This document shows positions 1 through 8,258 of a stretch of 48,124 nucleotides of DNA, piece after piece; within the stretch, counting starts at the first letter, position 1, and every line of letters begins with the position of its first letter. Where the stretch lies: the NCBI RefSeq assembly GCF_003201855.1, contig NZ_QJKI01000026.1:1-48124 (forward strand). Direction: 5' to 3'. Origin of the DNA: Rivihabitans pingtungensis. Lineage in GTDB: Bacteria; Pseudomonadota; Gammaproteobacteria; Burkholderiales; Aquaspirillaceae. The position numbers and the translations under genes are program-made. The notes under the pieces are model-generated. The model saw only the letters and a program-made list of their open reading frames with translations, made no database searches and was not told the DNA's origin.

Positions 1-1
1 G

Positions 2-217
2 CAGGCACTAACGCAAGTCGAAATAAAGATCCAGCCCACCTTCACTCAAGGCCTGCAGCAGCCCATTCAGGACTGGCAGAAATCGGTCACGCAGGCCGTA
101 GGCCAGGCAGATGCGATATTGCCGTTCCAGGATATTTTCAAGCAATGGGGAGCGGTGTGGGCCAAGGCACAGGACAAGGACGCACCAGCCAAGACAGGTG
201 GTCGCAATGCCGGCTGA
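2..217 (+). CDS. C-terminal fragment of a phasin-like protein (5' end outside window)
   Basis: An open frame enters from the window edge and ends at TGA 215-217. The visible ~71 residues are hydrophilic and helix-prone, rich in Q, K, A and D (IQDWQKSV, FKQWGAVWAKAQDKD), as in the tails of granule-associated phasins. The identification rests mainly on context: the stop overlaps by 11 nt the ATG of a PhaB-type reductase start, as expected in a polyhydroxyalkanoate operon. It could instead be another PHA-associated helical protein. The N-terminus is not in the window, so family assignment is tentative. Confidence 0.4.
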   Translation, partial: QALTQVEIKIQPTFTQGLQQPIQDWQKSVTQAVGQADAILPFQDIFKQWGAVWAKAQDKDAPAKTGGRNAG

Positions 218-428
218 GCAACGCACCGCCCTGGTCACGGGCGGCAACGGTGGCCTGGGCGAGGCCATCGCCCGGGCCTTACACGATGCTGGCCATACCG
301 TGATCGTCGTCCACTCGCCAGGCGGGCCACTGTCGGCTTATTGTGCGCAGCGCACTCGGCCGTGGCAATTTCCCGTCACTCCTTGTGTGCAAGTGACTAG
401 GTTGCGCCCGCCCTTCTTCGACTCGTAG
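207..428 (+). pseudogene. phaB: Acetoacetyl-CoA reductase PhaB, N-terminal fragment cut off by a foreign block
   Basis: From ATG 207 the first ~39 residues are a typical short-chain dehydrogenase N-terminus: beta strand, glycine-rich NAD(P)H loop TGGNGGLGEAIA, and HDAGHTVIVVHSPG, very like PhaB, which makes (R)-3-hydroxybutyryl-CoA for polyhydroxybutyrate. Similarity stops near 325-335; the remaining codons to 428 read antisense through the 3' end of a diguanylate cyclase gene. The family is normally about 246 residues, so the Tyr/Lys catalytic motif and substrate-binding parts are missing and the product cannot work. The remainder of the gene is not in the window. Seen: fragment and break. 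Inferred: disruption by the mobile block that follows. Confidence 0.75.
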
Positions 429-1948
429 AGCGCCTTGTCGGCACGTGCGACAAGGCTTGCCTCGGTATCCCCAAGCATCCAGGCGGCCACGCCAAAGCTG
501 CACGTCACCTTGCCCACGGAAGGAATGTCCGAACTTGCAATCAGGTTTCTGAGCTTCTCCGCAGCGGCCATGGCAGCCTCGCAATCGTCGTCCCTGAGAA
601 GCAGAACGAACTCTTCGCCACCCCAGCGGCCGAAGAAGTCTGTGACGCGAACCTCAGTGCTGACGAGATTAGCCAATGCCTTCAGCACCTCGTCGCCAAC
701 ATTGTGTCCGTAGGTATCATTGATGCGTTTGAAATGGTCGACATCGAACATGACCAGCGCCATCGGCGTGTTGGTCCGGCGCTTCCTTTCTGCCTCATCC
801 CCGAGCACCTTGGCGAACCGCAACCGGTTGTTGACGCCGGTCAGAGGGTCGGTAGTCGCCAAGTAGTCCTTCTCCTTCAACAATCGCTCTGCGATGTCGA
901 GCAACTGATTGAAGCTCCGTGAGATGCGACCGATTTCATCCGGCGTGTCGGCAGGGATGCGAATTTGAAAATCCTGGCTGGCAGCGATGAGCTCCATGCT
1001 TCCCAGTGCGCGATCCAGTGCGCGTAGCAAGGCAACGGTCGCCGATATGGCCATGATGACGACGGCAAGACCAATCCCCAGCGTAATGATCACTCCTAAA
1101 CGCATGGAGCTTCGAAGTTGCGTGAGTTCGAGTTCCGCTTTTTTCTCGATTAACTCTAGCGAATAGTCCTCGACGACCTTCAGACGATCAACCGCCACGG
1201 TTGCCATTGACCACCAGGCTTGCACATCGAGCGTCTGCGGAAGCTTGCCAGCGGCGGCGATTTGCGCCAGTGTCTCCAGCGTCTGTGCAACTTCCAGTCC
1301 CGAGAACTCCTGGGCAAGCCTTTCGCGTAGTTCAGGCGACGCATCCAGTCCGAACTTGCGCAGTTCCTCCTCTTGGAGACTCTTGAGACGGAATAGTCTA
1401 TTGAGCACGACGGAATCGTCGCTCTTGTGTTCGGTCCAGTAGCCCAGAGTTGCCCGAATCTGTCCGAGATTCTCCTTTACTGCCATTAGGTGCGTATGCG
1501 CAACCATGTCGGTCTTGGCAACGGCTGCTTCGGGCTCACTGGTAAGTCGATCCATTTCGTCGGCGAGACGCTGGAGCAGCTTGCTGTAGCTGTCTAGGAT
1601 CGCCAGGGGCGTTATCCTCCCCGTCGCCGCTTCCGTCCGCAGTTGGGTAAGAGCCATGCCAAGACTGGCGATGTCGCCACGGATTCCGGCTAGAGCCGCA
1701 TCGGTATGCCGAACTTGTTCGGCGAGCGCTTGGGCATTTGTTTTGGAATGGTTGATGGCCGTCATGCCGCGCTCTCTCTGCAACTCGTGCGCAGCATGGG
1801 AAAGAGCGACGACAGCGCTGACGTTTCGCACCACTGCCTCGATAGCTTGGGACTGCGTTAGGTAAGCCTTGTATTGGAGCCACAGGGCGAGGAACATGCC
1901 CGAGACGGCCACTAACCCAAGCAGCAGGATTTTTTGTCGCAGTGTCAT
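338..1948 (-). CDS. Membrane diguanylate cyclase with NIT-type sensor, HAMP and GGDEF domains
   Basis: 536 residues. An N-terminal membrane helix (residues ~6-24) is followed by a ~250-residue helical periplasmic region containing HELQRERGMTA, a signature of the NIT (nitrate/nitrite-sensing) family. A second membrane helix (~285-310), a HAMP linker and a C-terminal GGDEF domain follow. The active site is GGEEF at residues 443-447, and an RxxD inhibitory site (RVTD) lies five residues before it, so it should make c-di-GMP with product inhibition. The last ~20 residues (after KKGGRNLV) look non-native and approach the junction with the phaB fragment, so the 3' end may be altered. It lies in the foreign block between two broken host genes. 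The ligand is unknown; nitrate or nitrite is a family-based guess. Confidence 0.85.
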   Translation of the reverse strand: MTLRQKILLLGLVAVSGMFLALWLQYKAYLTQSQAIEAVVRNVSAVVALSHAAHELQRERGMTAINHSKTNAQALAEQVRHTDAALAGIRGDIASLGMALTQLRTEAATGRITPLAILDSYSKLLQRLADEMDRLTSEPEAAVAKTDMVAHTHLMAVKENLGQIRATLGYWTEHKSDDSVVLNRLFRLKSLQEEELRKFGLDASPELRERLAQEFSGLEVAQTLETLAQIAAAGKLPQTLDVQAWWSMATVAVDRLKVVEDYSLELIEKKAELELTQLRSSMRLGVIITLGIGLAVVIMAISATVALLRALDRALGSMELIAASQDFQIRIPADTPDEIGRISRSFNQLLDIAERLLKEKDYLATTDPLTGVNNRLRFAKVLGDEAERKRRTNTPMALVMFDVDHFKRINDTYGHNVGDEVLKALANLVSTEVRVTDFFGRWGGEEFVLLLRDDDCEAAMAAAEKLRNLIASSDIPSVGKVTCSFGVAAWMLGDTEASLVARADKALYESKKGGRNLVTCTQGVTGNCHGRVRCAQ

Positions 1949-2169
1949 TCTATGCCCGTAACTGCCCTAGGCAGGGTCTGAAAGCAGGGCATTTTATGTC
2001 GAAACCAAGCGGACGGCTGGCTGCTTGTGGCCGGTAGCACCCACCAGTCTCTGCGTCACAATGCGGAGCTTCAAAAATAACGGATGGTTGGAGCATCTAT
2101 CTAGGAATATCTACCTCTTGACAAACAACTCTCGCCGGCAAAACTGTTTAGAACTTCTACCAAAATGCC

Positions 2170-3150
2170 ATGCCGCGACCCCGATCCCCACAGAGCGACC
2201 ACGATTTCCTGGCCCGCGAAATTGCCGCCTTGACCCAAGGCCAATCCCGCTCGTGGGCGCACATCGGTTATTTACTGGATCGTATCGACCAAACTGATTA
2301 CTGGCGAAATGAGGCCAAGTCCTTCACCGAATGGCTGAAAGGCCACGCTGAAAGCCTGGGACTCAAGGAATCAACGCTCTGGCGCTACCTGACCGCTGGC
2401 CGCTACTACATCAAGTTACGCGAGGCGCTCACAGGGCGCGGCGTTTCCTGCCCCCCACTGGGGGAACTTCCTGACAAGGTAAGCCCTGAGAACCTCGAAC
2501 TTCTTTCCAAGTTGGCTCGGGTCGCCCCGGATAACGCCCTGCAACGCCTGGCTGAACAGGTAATCTCGGGTGGCATTACCCGTGCGGAACTACGCACGGT
2601 ATGGCAAGCCTATCGTCCTGCGCTTGGCGGGCGGACCGCCCGCGGCCTTGGTGTTCCGCCACCACGTATCAACTTGCGCAACCGTGAGCAGTTCGAGAGC
2701 CTAACCGAAGCCATGGTCTTGACGTCGTTGGCTTCAGGAGATCCAAGTTGGTCCGGGATTCGGAATCCCGATCTCTACGAACTCTTTATGCACATTAGCC
2801 CAGAAAGTGATGGTGCAACCCCTCGCCGCTACATATTCGACGCCGTTGCCGTTATTAGGGATCGCAAGAGTGATCCACTACAAATCCACGGCATCGAGAT
2901 AGCGGGTGGATTTCATGTGAACTGGTCAGGGAAACTGGAAGGGATGGCGCCGTATTTCAATTTCCTCTGGATTGCCGTTCCAGAGCAGGCGGAGCGGATT
3001 GAGAAACTGACCGTCCCCGACTTCGTGGGCATCCTGCGGGTGATGAGCGGTCATGTCGTTGTTGAACGCCCGCCACGGCAATCCGATCTGCTAGGAGGCC
3101 GTGTTCTGGAAATGACCAAGGGGCTGCTGCTGAAATCCCTCAAGCGGTGA
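2170..3150 (+). CDS. Unknown 326-aa protein, possible degenerate PD-(D/E)XK-like fold
   Basis: I do not recognise this protein. The N-terminal half (~1-160) is helical and charged, with a pattern suggesting a DNA-binding or adaptor region (SWAHIGYLLDRI, ESTLWRYLTAGRYY). The C-terminal part contains FDAVAVIRD, then HGIEIAGGFHVNW, then YFNFLWIAVPEQ. That order of strand, GIEI strand, then helix and hydrophobic 'IAVPE' resembles MmcB-like restriction-fold nucleases, but the usual catalytic Lys after the Glu is Ala here, so catalysis is doubtful. It ends 57 bp before istA and sits in the block between phaB and spuC. It may be cargo of the mobile segment or a relic of an earlier integration. No terminal repeats flank it. 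Confidence 0.6.
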   Translation: MPRPRSPQSDHDFLAREIAALTQGQSRSWAHIGYLLDRIDQTDYWRNEAKSFTEWLKGHAESLGLKESTLWRYLTAGRYYIKLREALTGRGVSCPPLGELPDKVSPENLELLSKLARVAPDNALQRLAEQVISGGITRAELRTVWQAYRPALGGRTARGLGVPPPRINLRNREQFESLTEAMVLTSLASGDPSWSGIRNPDLYELFMHISPESDGATPRRYIFDAVAVIRDRKSDPLQIHGIEIAGGFHVNWSGKLEGMAPYFNFLWIAVPEQAERIEKLTVPDFVGILRVMSGHVVVERPPRQSDLLGGRVLEMTKGLLLKSLKR

Positions 3151-3206
3151 TTTTTTTGAGAACAATAATCTAGCCGGCTAATCCTATGCCGAACAGGAGA
3201 TTGCCC

Positions 3207-4727
3207 ATGAAACAGATTCGTGACGTGCTGCGGCTTGCCCTCGAGAACGGGTTGAGCCAGCGGCAAATCAGCGCCTGCCTCGGAATCGCCCGCGGTTCCG
3301 TCAAGGATTACCTGACCCGTTCTGCGGCGGCAGGACTATCTTGGCCGCTACCCATCGACATTGATGACGCAGCCCTGGAGCGGCGACTGTTTCCGCCATT
3401 GTCGGTCTTGGAGAATGGCCGTAAGCCCGAACCGGACTGGGCCGAGATTCACGAAGCCATGAAACTCAAGGGTGCAACCCTGCAAGGGGTTCACTTGGAA
3501 TATCTGGCCTGCCACCCTGATGGGCTTGCTTACAGTTCGTTCTGTCAGGTTTACCGAGACTTCAAGCAGACCCTCAAACGCTACATGCGCCAGACGCACG
3601 CTGCCGGCGACAAGGTATTTGTCGATTATGCCGGGCCGACGCTACCCGTCATTGATCCCAAGACCGATGAGAAAAGGATGGCGCAAATATTTGTCGGCGT
3701 GCTGGGAGCATCCAGCTACATCTATGCCGAAGCGGTTTGGAGCCAGCAACTGCCCAACTGGATCGCATCCCATGTCCGAATGTTCGAGCATTTCGGCGGC
3801 GTGCCGCAGGTCGTCGTCTGCGACAACCTGAAATCGGCAGTAACCAGGGCCAGCCGGACGGATCCTGATGTTCATCCGACCTACCTGGATATGGCATCCC
3901 ATTACGGCACCGTAATCTTCCCCGCGCGGCCCTACAAGCCAAAGGACAAGTCCAAGGCGGAAAACGGTGTGCTGATCGTTGAACGCTGGATCATGTTCCG
4001 TCTGCGCAAACGGGTCTTTACCAGCCTGGCGGAACTCAACCGGGCGATTTCGGATTTGCTGACCGATGCAAACAGCCGCCCTTTCCAGAAACTCAAGGGC
4101 TGTCGCCGTGAGGCATTTGAGAAGCTGGATCGCCCGGCATTAAAGCCGTTGCCGCAGACGCGCTACGCCTTCACCGAGTTCCTGCGACTACGAGTCGGAC
4201 TCGATTACCACATCGAAATTGCCGCCCACCATTACAGTGTCCCGTGTGTCCTGGTTCGTCAGGCGGTGGATGTCCGGCTGACGGCTGACACGGTGGAGGT
4301 GCTGCACGGCGGCCGGCGAGTGGCCAGCCATGCTCGCGGCCATGGCCCCGGAAGGACCACGGACCCCCTGCACATGGATCCTGCTCACCGACATCTGGAG
4401 ACCTGGACCATCGAGGACGAATTGGACTGGGCCATTTCAGTCGGGCCGAACACCCACATGTTCCTGCAAGGAATGTTCGCTCGGAAGGTGCGCCGGGACA
4501 TGGCCTACCGTTCGGTGGCGGCCCTGAAATCCGTGGCGCGGGAGGTGGGGCCGGAACGTCTGGAAGCCGCCTGCACGCGCGCCCTGCAAATCGGTGCGAC
4601 GGAGATCCACAACGTGAAATCCATCCTGCGCACGAACATGGATCGCATGGCGTTGCCGGAGCCAGCCCATGAGGAGGCGACCTTCGATCATCCCAACGTG
4701 CGCGGCGCCGGCTATTACTGCCATTGA
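3207..4727 (+). CDS. istA: IS21-family transposase IstA
   Basis: 506 residues from ATG 3207, chosen because AGGAG lies 7 nt upstream; an ATG at 3186 lacks a ribosome site. An N-terminal helix-turn-helix (SQRQISACLGIARGSVKDYL) precedes an RNase H-like integrase core. The catalytic triad is visible as Asp140 (FVDYAG), Asp206 (VVCDNLK) and Glu252 (KAENGV), with the expected spacing. IstA cuts and joins the element ends. The istB gene starts 28 nt downstream. The length is normal and no frameshift is seen, so the protein may be functional. Confidence 0.95.
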   Translation: MKQIRDVLRLALENGLSQRQISACLGIARGSVKDYLTRSAAAGLSWPLPIDIDDAALERRLFPPLSVLENGRKPEPDWAEIHEAMKLKGATLQGVHLEYLACHPDGLAYSSFCQVYRDFKQTLKRYMRQTHAAGDKVFVDYAGPTLPVIDPKTDEKRMAQIFVGVLGASSYIYAEAVWSQQLPNWIASHVRMFEHFGGVPQVVVCDNLKSAVTRASRTDPDVHPTYLDMASHYGTVIFPARPYKPKDKSKAENGVLIVERWIMFRLRKRVFTSLAELNRAISDLLTDANSRPFQKLKGCRREAFEKLDRPALKPLPQTRYAFTEFLRLRVGLDYHIEIAAHHYSVPCVLVRQAVDVRLTADTVEVLHGGRRVASHARGHGPGRTTDPLHMDPAHRHLETWTIEDELDWAISVGPNTHMFLQGMFARKVRRDMAYRSVAALKSVAREVGPERLEAACTRALQIGATEIHNVKSILRTNMDRMALPEPAHEEATFDHPNVRGAGYYCH

Positions 4728-4755
4728 TCCAAGACGACTTTTTTAGGAGACGACG

Positions 4756-5508
4756 ATGTTGATTCAGCAAACCTTGACCAAGCTTCACTCCCTCAAACTC
4801 TCCGGCATGGCGCAAGGGTTTGAGGAGCAATTGTCCAACGCCGCCGCCCATAGCCTAGCCTTCGAGGATAGGTTTGCCATGCTAGTCGACCACGAGGCGA
4901 CTCATCGGGAGAACCAGCGGCTGCGGCGCTTGCTCAAGACGGCGAAGTTGAAGGTGGCGGCCTGCGTCGAGGACATCGACTATCGTCACAACCGTGGTCT
5001 GGACAAAAGCATGATGGCGTCCCTCCTGACCTGTCAGTGGATCGAGCGTGGTCTGAATATGATTCTGACAGGGCCGACCGGTTGCGGGAAGACTTGGCTG
5101 GCCTGCGCCTTCGGCAATCAGGCGTGCCGAATCGGCAAAACAGTCTTGTTTCATCGCCTGCCGCTGCTGCTGGAGGACTTGCAGATCGGCCATGCCGACG
5201 GCAGTTTCCATAGGCGCTTGGCGTTGCTGGCCAAGGCAGATTTGCTGGTTCTTGACGATTTCGGGCTGGCGGCACTGAATGCTCAGGGGCGAACGGATCT
5301 GCTTGAAGTGGTCGACGCGCGAAGTGGTGGGCGCTCGACGATCATCACGAGCCAGTTGCCGGTGGATAAATGGCATGACTACTTGGGTAGCGCAAATCCG
5401 ACCGTCGCCGATGCCATTCTGGATCGGCTGACAAGCGGTGCGGTGCGTCTGCCGATGCGTGGCGAGTCGATGCGAAAAGTGCGGGCGCGAGAAACTGGGA
5501 CGGCCTGA
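4756..5508 (+). CDS. istB: IS21-family helper ATPase IstB
   Basis: 250 residues. An AAA+ ATPase of the DnaA/DnaC-like clade that assembles on target DNA and stimulates IstA. Walker A is GPTGCGKTW, Walker B is LLVLDDFGL, and a sensor-like TSQLP motif follows. The start has a good ribosome site (GGAG 6 nt before ATG). The full-length frame implies an intact helper. It is co-transcribed with istA. Confidence 0.95.
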   Translation: MLIQQTLTKLHSLKLSGMAQGFEEQLSNAAAHSLAFEDRFAMLVDHEATHRENQRLRRLLKTAKLKVAACVEDIDYRHNRGLDKSMMASLLTCQWIERGLNMILTGPTGCGKTWLACAFGNQACRIGKTVLFHRLPLLLEDLQIGHADGSFHRRLALLAKADLLVLDDFGLAALNAQGRTDLLEVVDARSGGRSTIITSQLPVDKWHDYLGSANPTVADAILDRLTSGAVRLPMRGESMRKVRARETGTA

Positions 5509-5528
5509 TGTTCTGGCCTACTTTGACC

Positions 5529-5628
5529 CATTACGGGTGGGCAGTTTCAATCAGAACAGCCGGCCAGTTTGTGGCATTACAGGTGGACAGTTTCCATCAT
5601 AACGGGTGGCGATATTGGGTCAGAATAC
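5529..5628. repeat. Right-end repeated binding motifs of the IS21-family element
   Basis: Two near-identical 29-bp direct repeats begin at 5529 (CATTACGGGTGGGCAGTTTC) and 5575 (CATTACAGGTGGACAGTTTC), 46 bp apart. A third, diverged copy (CATAACGGGTGGCGATATTG) begins at 5598. Multiple short repeats near the ends are characteristic of IS21 elements and are taken to be transposase-binding sites. The spuC reading frame starts directly after them. Confidence 0.75.
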
Positions 5629-6684
5629 GCAGTTCTCTGCCGCCACGGCGGCGGCCACCGGGTGGCCGGAATAGGTAAAGCCGTGGTTGAAATCGCCGGC
5701 TTCGATCAGCACCTTGGCCACCTGGTCGTGCACCAGCACGCCGCCAATCGGCAGATAGCCCGAGGACAAGCCCTTGGCGATGGTCATCAGGTGCGGGCGG
5801 ATGCCAAAGTATTGGCTGCCAAACCATTCGCCAGTGCGGCCAAAGCCGCAAATCACTTCATCGGCCACCAGCAAAATGCCGTATTGGTCACAGATGCGCT
5901 GGATTTCCGGCCAGTAGGTGGACGGCGGAATAATAATGCCGCCAGCGCCCTGAATCGGCTCGCCAATAAACGCCGCGACATTCTCGGCGCCCAGCTCGAG
6001 GATTTTGGCTTCCAGCGCACGCGCGGCTTTCAGTCCGTATTCTTCCGGGCTCAAGTCGCCGCCATTGGCGTACCAATACGGCTGTTCGATATGGGCAATG
6101 CCGGGAATCGGCAAATCACCCTGCTCGTGCATATAAGTCATGCCGCCCAGCGAGGCGCCGCCGATGGTGGAGCCGTGGTAGCCGTTTTCGCGGGCAATGA
6201 TGGTTTTGCGCTGCGGCTGACCCTGGCTGGCCCAGTAGTGGCGCACCATGCGGATCACCGTGTCGTTCCCCTCCGAGCCGGAGTTGGTGTAGAACACATG
6301 GTTAAAGCCTTCCGGCGCGACCTCGGCCAGCAGCGCCGACAGCTCAGCCACTTGCGGGTGGGTGGTCTTGAAGAAGGTGTTGTAATAGGCCAGCTCGTTC
6401 ATCTGGCGGGCGGCGGTCTCGGCCAGCTCCTTGCGGCCATAGCCGATGTTCACGCACCACAGGCCGGACATGCCGTCAAAAATCTTGTTGCCGTCGCTGT
6501 CCCACAGATACACGCCTTCGGCGTGGCTGATCACCCGCGCGCCTTGCGCATTCAGCGCGGCGGCGTCAGAAAACGGGTGCAGATGATGGGCGGCGTCCAG
6601 CGCCTGCCATTCGCGCGTGCTGCGGCGGCTGGCGGTGCGTTGCACGGCTTGACGGGCTTCGATCACCATCGGGGCTAAAGACAT
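5620..6684 (-). pseudogene. spuC: Putrescine-pyruvate aminotransferase (SpuC-like), C-terminus lost to the IS21-family element
   Basis: A class III PLP-dependent aminotransferase, normally about 450 residues. Here ~351 native residues run to AAVAAEN, after which three foreign codons (Cys-Val-Phe) and TGA come from the element. The cofactor loop NSGSEGNDT, the GYHGSTIGG motif, the DEVICGFGRTG motif and the Schiff-base lysine context MTIAKGLSSGY are present. About 100 residues, completing the small domain and dimer interface, are gone, so activity is unlikely. SpuC-type enzymes convert putrescine to 4-aminobutyraldehyde. The order spuA-spuB-spuC matches the Pseudomonas spu operon. The ATG at 6684 follows an AAGGAGAG-like ribosome site. 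Confidence 0.9.
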
Positions 6685-6767
6685 GACACTCTCCTTGTCT
6701 GGCGCCGGACGCGGCGGGCGTCCGGCAAAAATTCAGGGCTTGGCGCACTGGGCTGCGCCGGGCAATC

Positions 6768-6800
6768 CTGGCCTGTCGCCGCCTTGCGGCGGCAGGCCAG
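6768..6800. other. Intercistronic hairpin between puuA and spuC
   Basis: A strong GC-rich inverted repeat, CTGGCCTG...CGCCGC-CTTG-CGGCG...CAGGCCAG, sits between the puuA stop and the spuC start. There is no T-run on the minus strand after it, so it is more likely an mRNA-stabilising or attenuating structure, or a palindromic unit, than a simple terminator. Confidence 0.45.
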
Positions 6801-6811
6801 TTAAGTGCTGC

Positions 6812-8140
6812 TTACACGTGCAGTAACAAGTAGCGGCGCTCCCACGGACTGATCACCCGCGCGTATTCCACGTATTCCGCTTCTTTCACCGCGCAGAAGG
6901 CGCTGACAAAGCGCTCGCCCAGCACGCTGGCCACCGGCGTGCACTGGCGCAGCAGGCCAATTGCTTCGTCCAGGCCACGGGCAAAGGCAAACGGCAGGCC
7001 GTAGGCGTCGCCGGTTTGCGGCTCGCTGGGCTGGCATTTTTCCGTCAGGCCCAGGTAGGCGCAGGCCAGGGTGGCGGCCAGGGCGATATACGGGTTGCAG
7101 TCCACGCCTGGCAGACGGTTTTCAATGCGGCGGGCTTCGGGTTTGGAGTAGGGCACGCGGATGCCGCAGGTGCGGTTGTCGTAGCCCCATTGCACATTGA
7201 TCGGCGCGGCGTTAAAGCGCACCAGGCGGCGGTAGCTGTTCACAAACGGGGCAAACAGGGCAATCACCTGCGGCAGGTATTTCTGCATGCCGCCGATGGC
7301 GTGCAAAAACGCCTCGCTGGGGCTGCCGTCCGGGTTGGAAAACACATTCTTGCCGGTTTGCCGGTCTTTCAGGCTCATGTGGATGTGCATGGCCGAGCCC
7401 GGCTCGTTTTCCATCGGCTTGGCCATGAAGGTGGCGTACATATTGTGGCGGATGGCCGCCTCGCGCACCGTGCGCTTGAACAAGAACACCTGGTCGGCCA
7501 GATCCAGCGCGTCGCCATGCAGGAAGTTGATTTCCATCTGGCAGGCGCCCACTTCGTGAATCAGCGTGTCGATGGCCAGATTTTGTGCGTCGCAGTAGTC
7601 GTAGATGTCCTCGAACATATCGTCGTACTCGTTCACCGCGTCGATCGAGTAGGCCTTGCGTCCGGTTTCCGGGCGGCCGGTGCGGCCCAGCGGCGGTTGC
7701 AGCGGCAGGTCGGGGTCGCGGTTGACGTCAACGATGTAGAACTCCATCTCCGGCGCCACCACCGGCTCCCAGCCCATGTCCTCGTACAGCTTGAGCACGC
7801 GGCGCAGCACATAGCGCGGCGACAAGTCCACCGGCGTGCCGTCGCTGTTGTAGCAATCGTGAATCACCTGCGCCACCGGGTCTTTCGCCCAGGGCACCAG
7901 GCGGATGCTGTTGGGGTCGGGCAGCAGAATCATGTCCGGGTCGGTGGCCGGGGTGACGTTGTCGGCAAATTCGCCGGTCACGGTTTGCACCAGCACCGCC
8001 TCGGGCAGGCGCATGCCTTCATCGGCGCTGAATTTTTCGCGCGGCACGATCTTGCCGCGGGCAATGCCGGTGAAATCCGGCGTCACGCATTCCACTTCGG
8101 TGATTTGATGCTGTTTCAGCCATTCGCTCAGTTGGGTCAT
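6812..8140 (-). CDS. puuA: Gamma-glutamylputrescine synthetase (glutamine-synthetase family)
   Basis: 442 residues, typical for the PuuA/SpuB branch of class I glutamine synthetases. It joins glutamate to putrescine using ATP, the first step of the gamma-glutamyl route. The N-terminal beta-grasp domain (to ~105) is followed by the catalytic domain with MEFYIVD, the QMEINF metal site, GSAMHIHMSL (ATP/metal) and an SKPEARRIENR-type substrate region. The adenylylation loop of GlnA is absent, which separates it from biosynthetic glutamine synthetase. It lies between puuD and truncated spuC on the same strand, and ATG 8140 has an upstream AGGACGC-type weak ribosome site. Substrate specificity is inferred from the cluster. 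Confidence 0.88.
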   Translation of the reverse strand: MTQLSEWLKQHQITEVECVTPDFTGIARGKIVPREKFSADEGMRLPEAVLVQTVTGEFADNVTPATDPDMILLPDPNSIRLVPWAKDPVAQVIHDCYNSDGTPVDLSPRYVLRRVLKLYEDMGWEPVVAPEMEFYIVDVNRDPDLPLQPPLGRTGRPETGRKAYSIDAVNEYDDMFEDIYDYCDAQNLAIDTLIHEVGACQMEINFLHGDALDLADQVFLFKRTVREAAIRHNMYATFMAKPMENEPGSAMHIHMSLKDRQTGKNVFSNPDGSPSEAFLHAIGGMQKYLPQVIALFAPFVNSYRRLVRFNAAPINVQWGYDNRTCGIRVPYSKPEARRIENRLPGVDCNPYIALAATLACAYLGLTEKCQPSEPQTGDAYGLPFAFARGLDEAIGLLRQCTPVASVLGERFVSAFCAVKEAEYVEYARVISPWERRYLLLHV

Positions 8141-8226
8141 GGTGCGTCCTCGTGGGTGGGTTTTCTGTCAGAAACCCTCACAGAATGCGACTGCTGTATT
8201 GCGCCGCATTGTGTGAGCGCTTCTCC

Positions 8227-8251
8227 GCCCTGACCCTGGTGGAGTCAGGGC
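8227..8251. other. Hairpin between puuD and puuA
   Basis: A perfect 8-bp inverted repeat (GCCCTGAC / GTCAGGGC, 9-nt loop) begins just after the puuD stop on the minus strand. It has no T-run and is a candidate for differential mRNA stability or partial attenuation. Confidence 0.35.
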
Positions 8252-8258
8252 GCGGGGT

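Larger units (their letters stand above)
3207..5629 (+). mobile_element. IS21-family insertion element, right end intact, left end not recognisable
   Basis: istA and istB lie in tandem, followed by a right end with repeated transposase-binding-type motifs (5529-5628). The right boundary is placed near 5629-5631, where the spuC coding sequence resumes. No matching repeats (the CATTACNGGTGG type) or terminal inverted repeat are found upstream of istA at 3151-3206, 1949-2169 or around 320-345. Either the left end is lost, or a larger unit starting near 325-335 moved together. Confidence 0.75.

Noticed and set aside
325..345. Left terminal inverted repeat of the IS21-family element at the phaB break
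   Set aside because: TGTCGGCTTATTGTGCGC does not match the complement of the right end (TGCGTATTCTGACCC) and lacks the 29-bp binding repeats.
7016..8233. 405-codon plus-strand open frame
   Set aside because: Antisense to puuA, which has complete family motifs.
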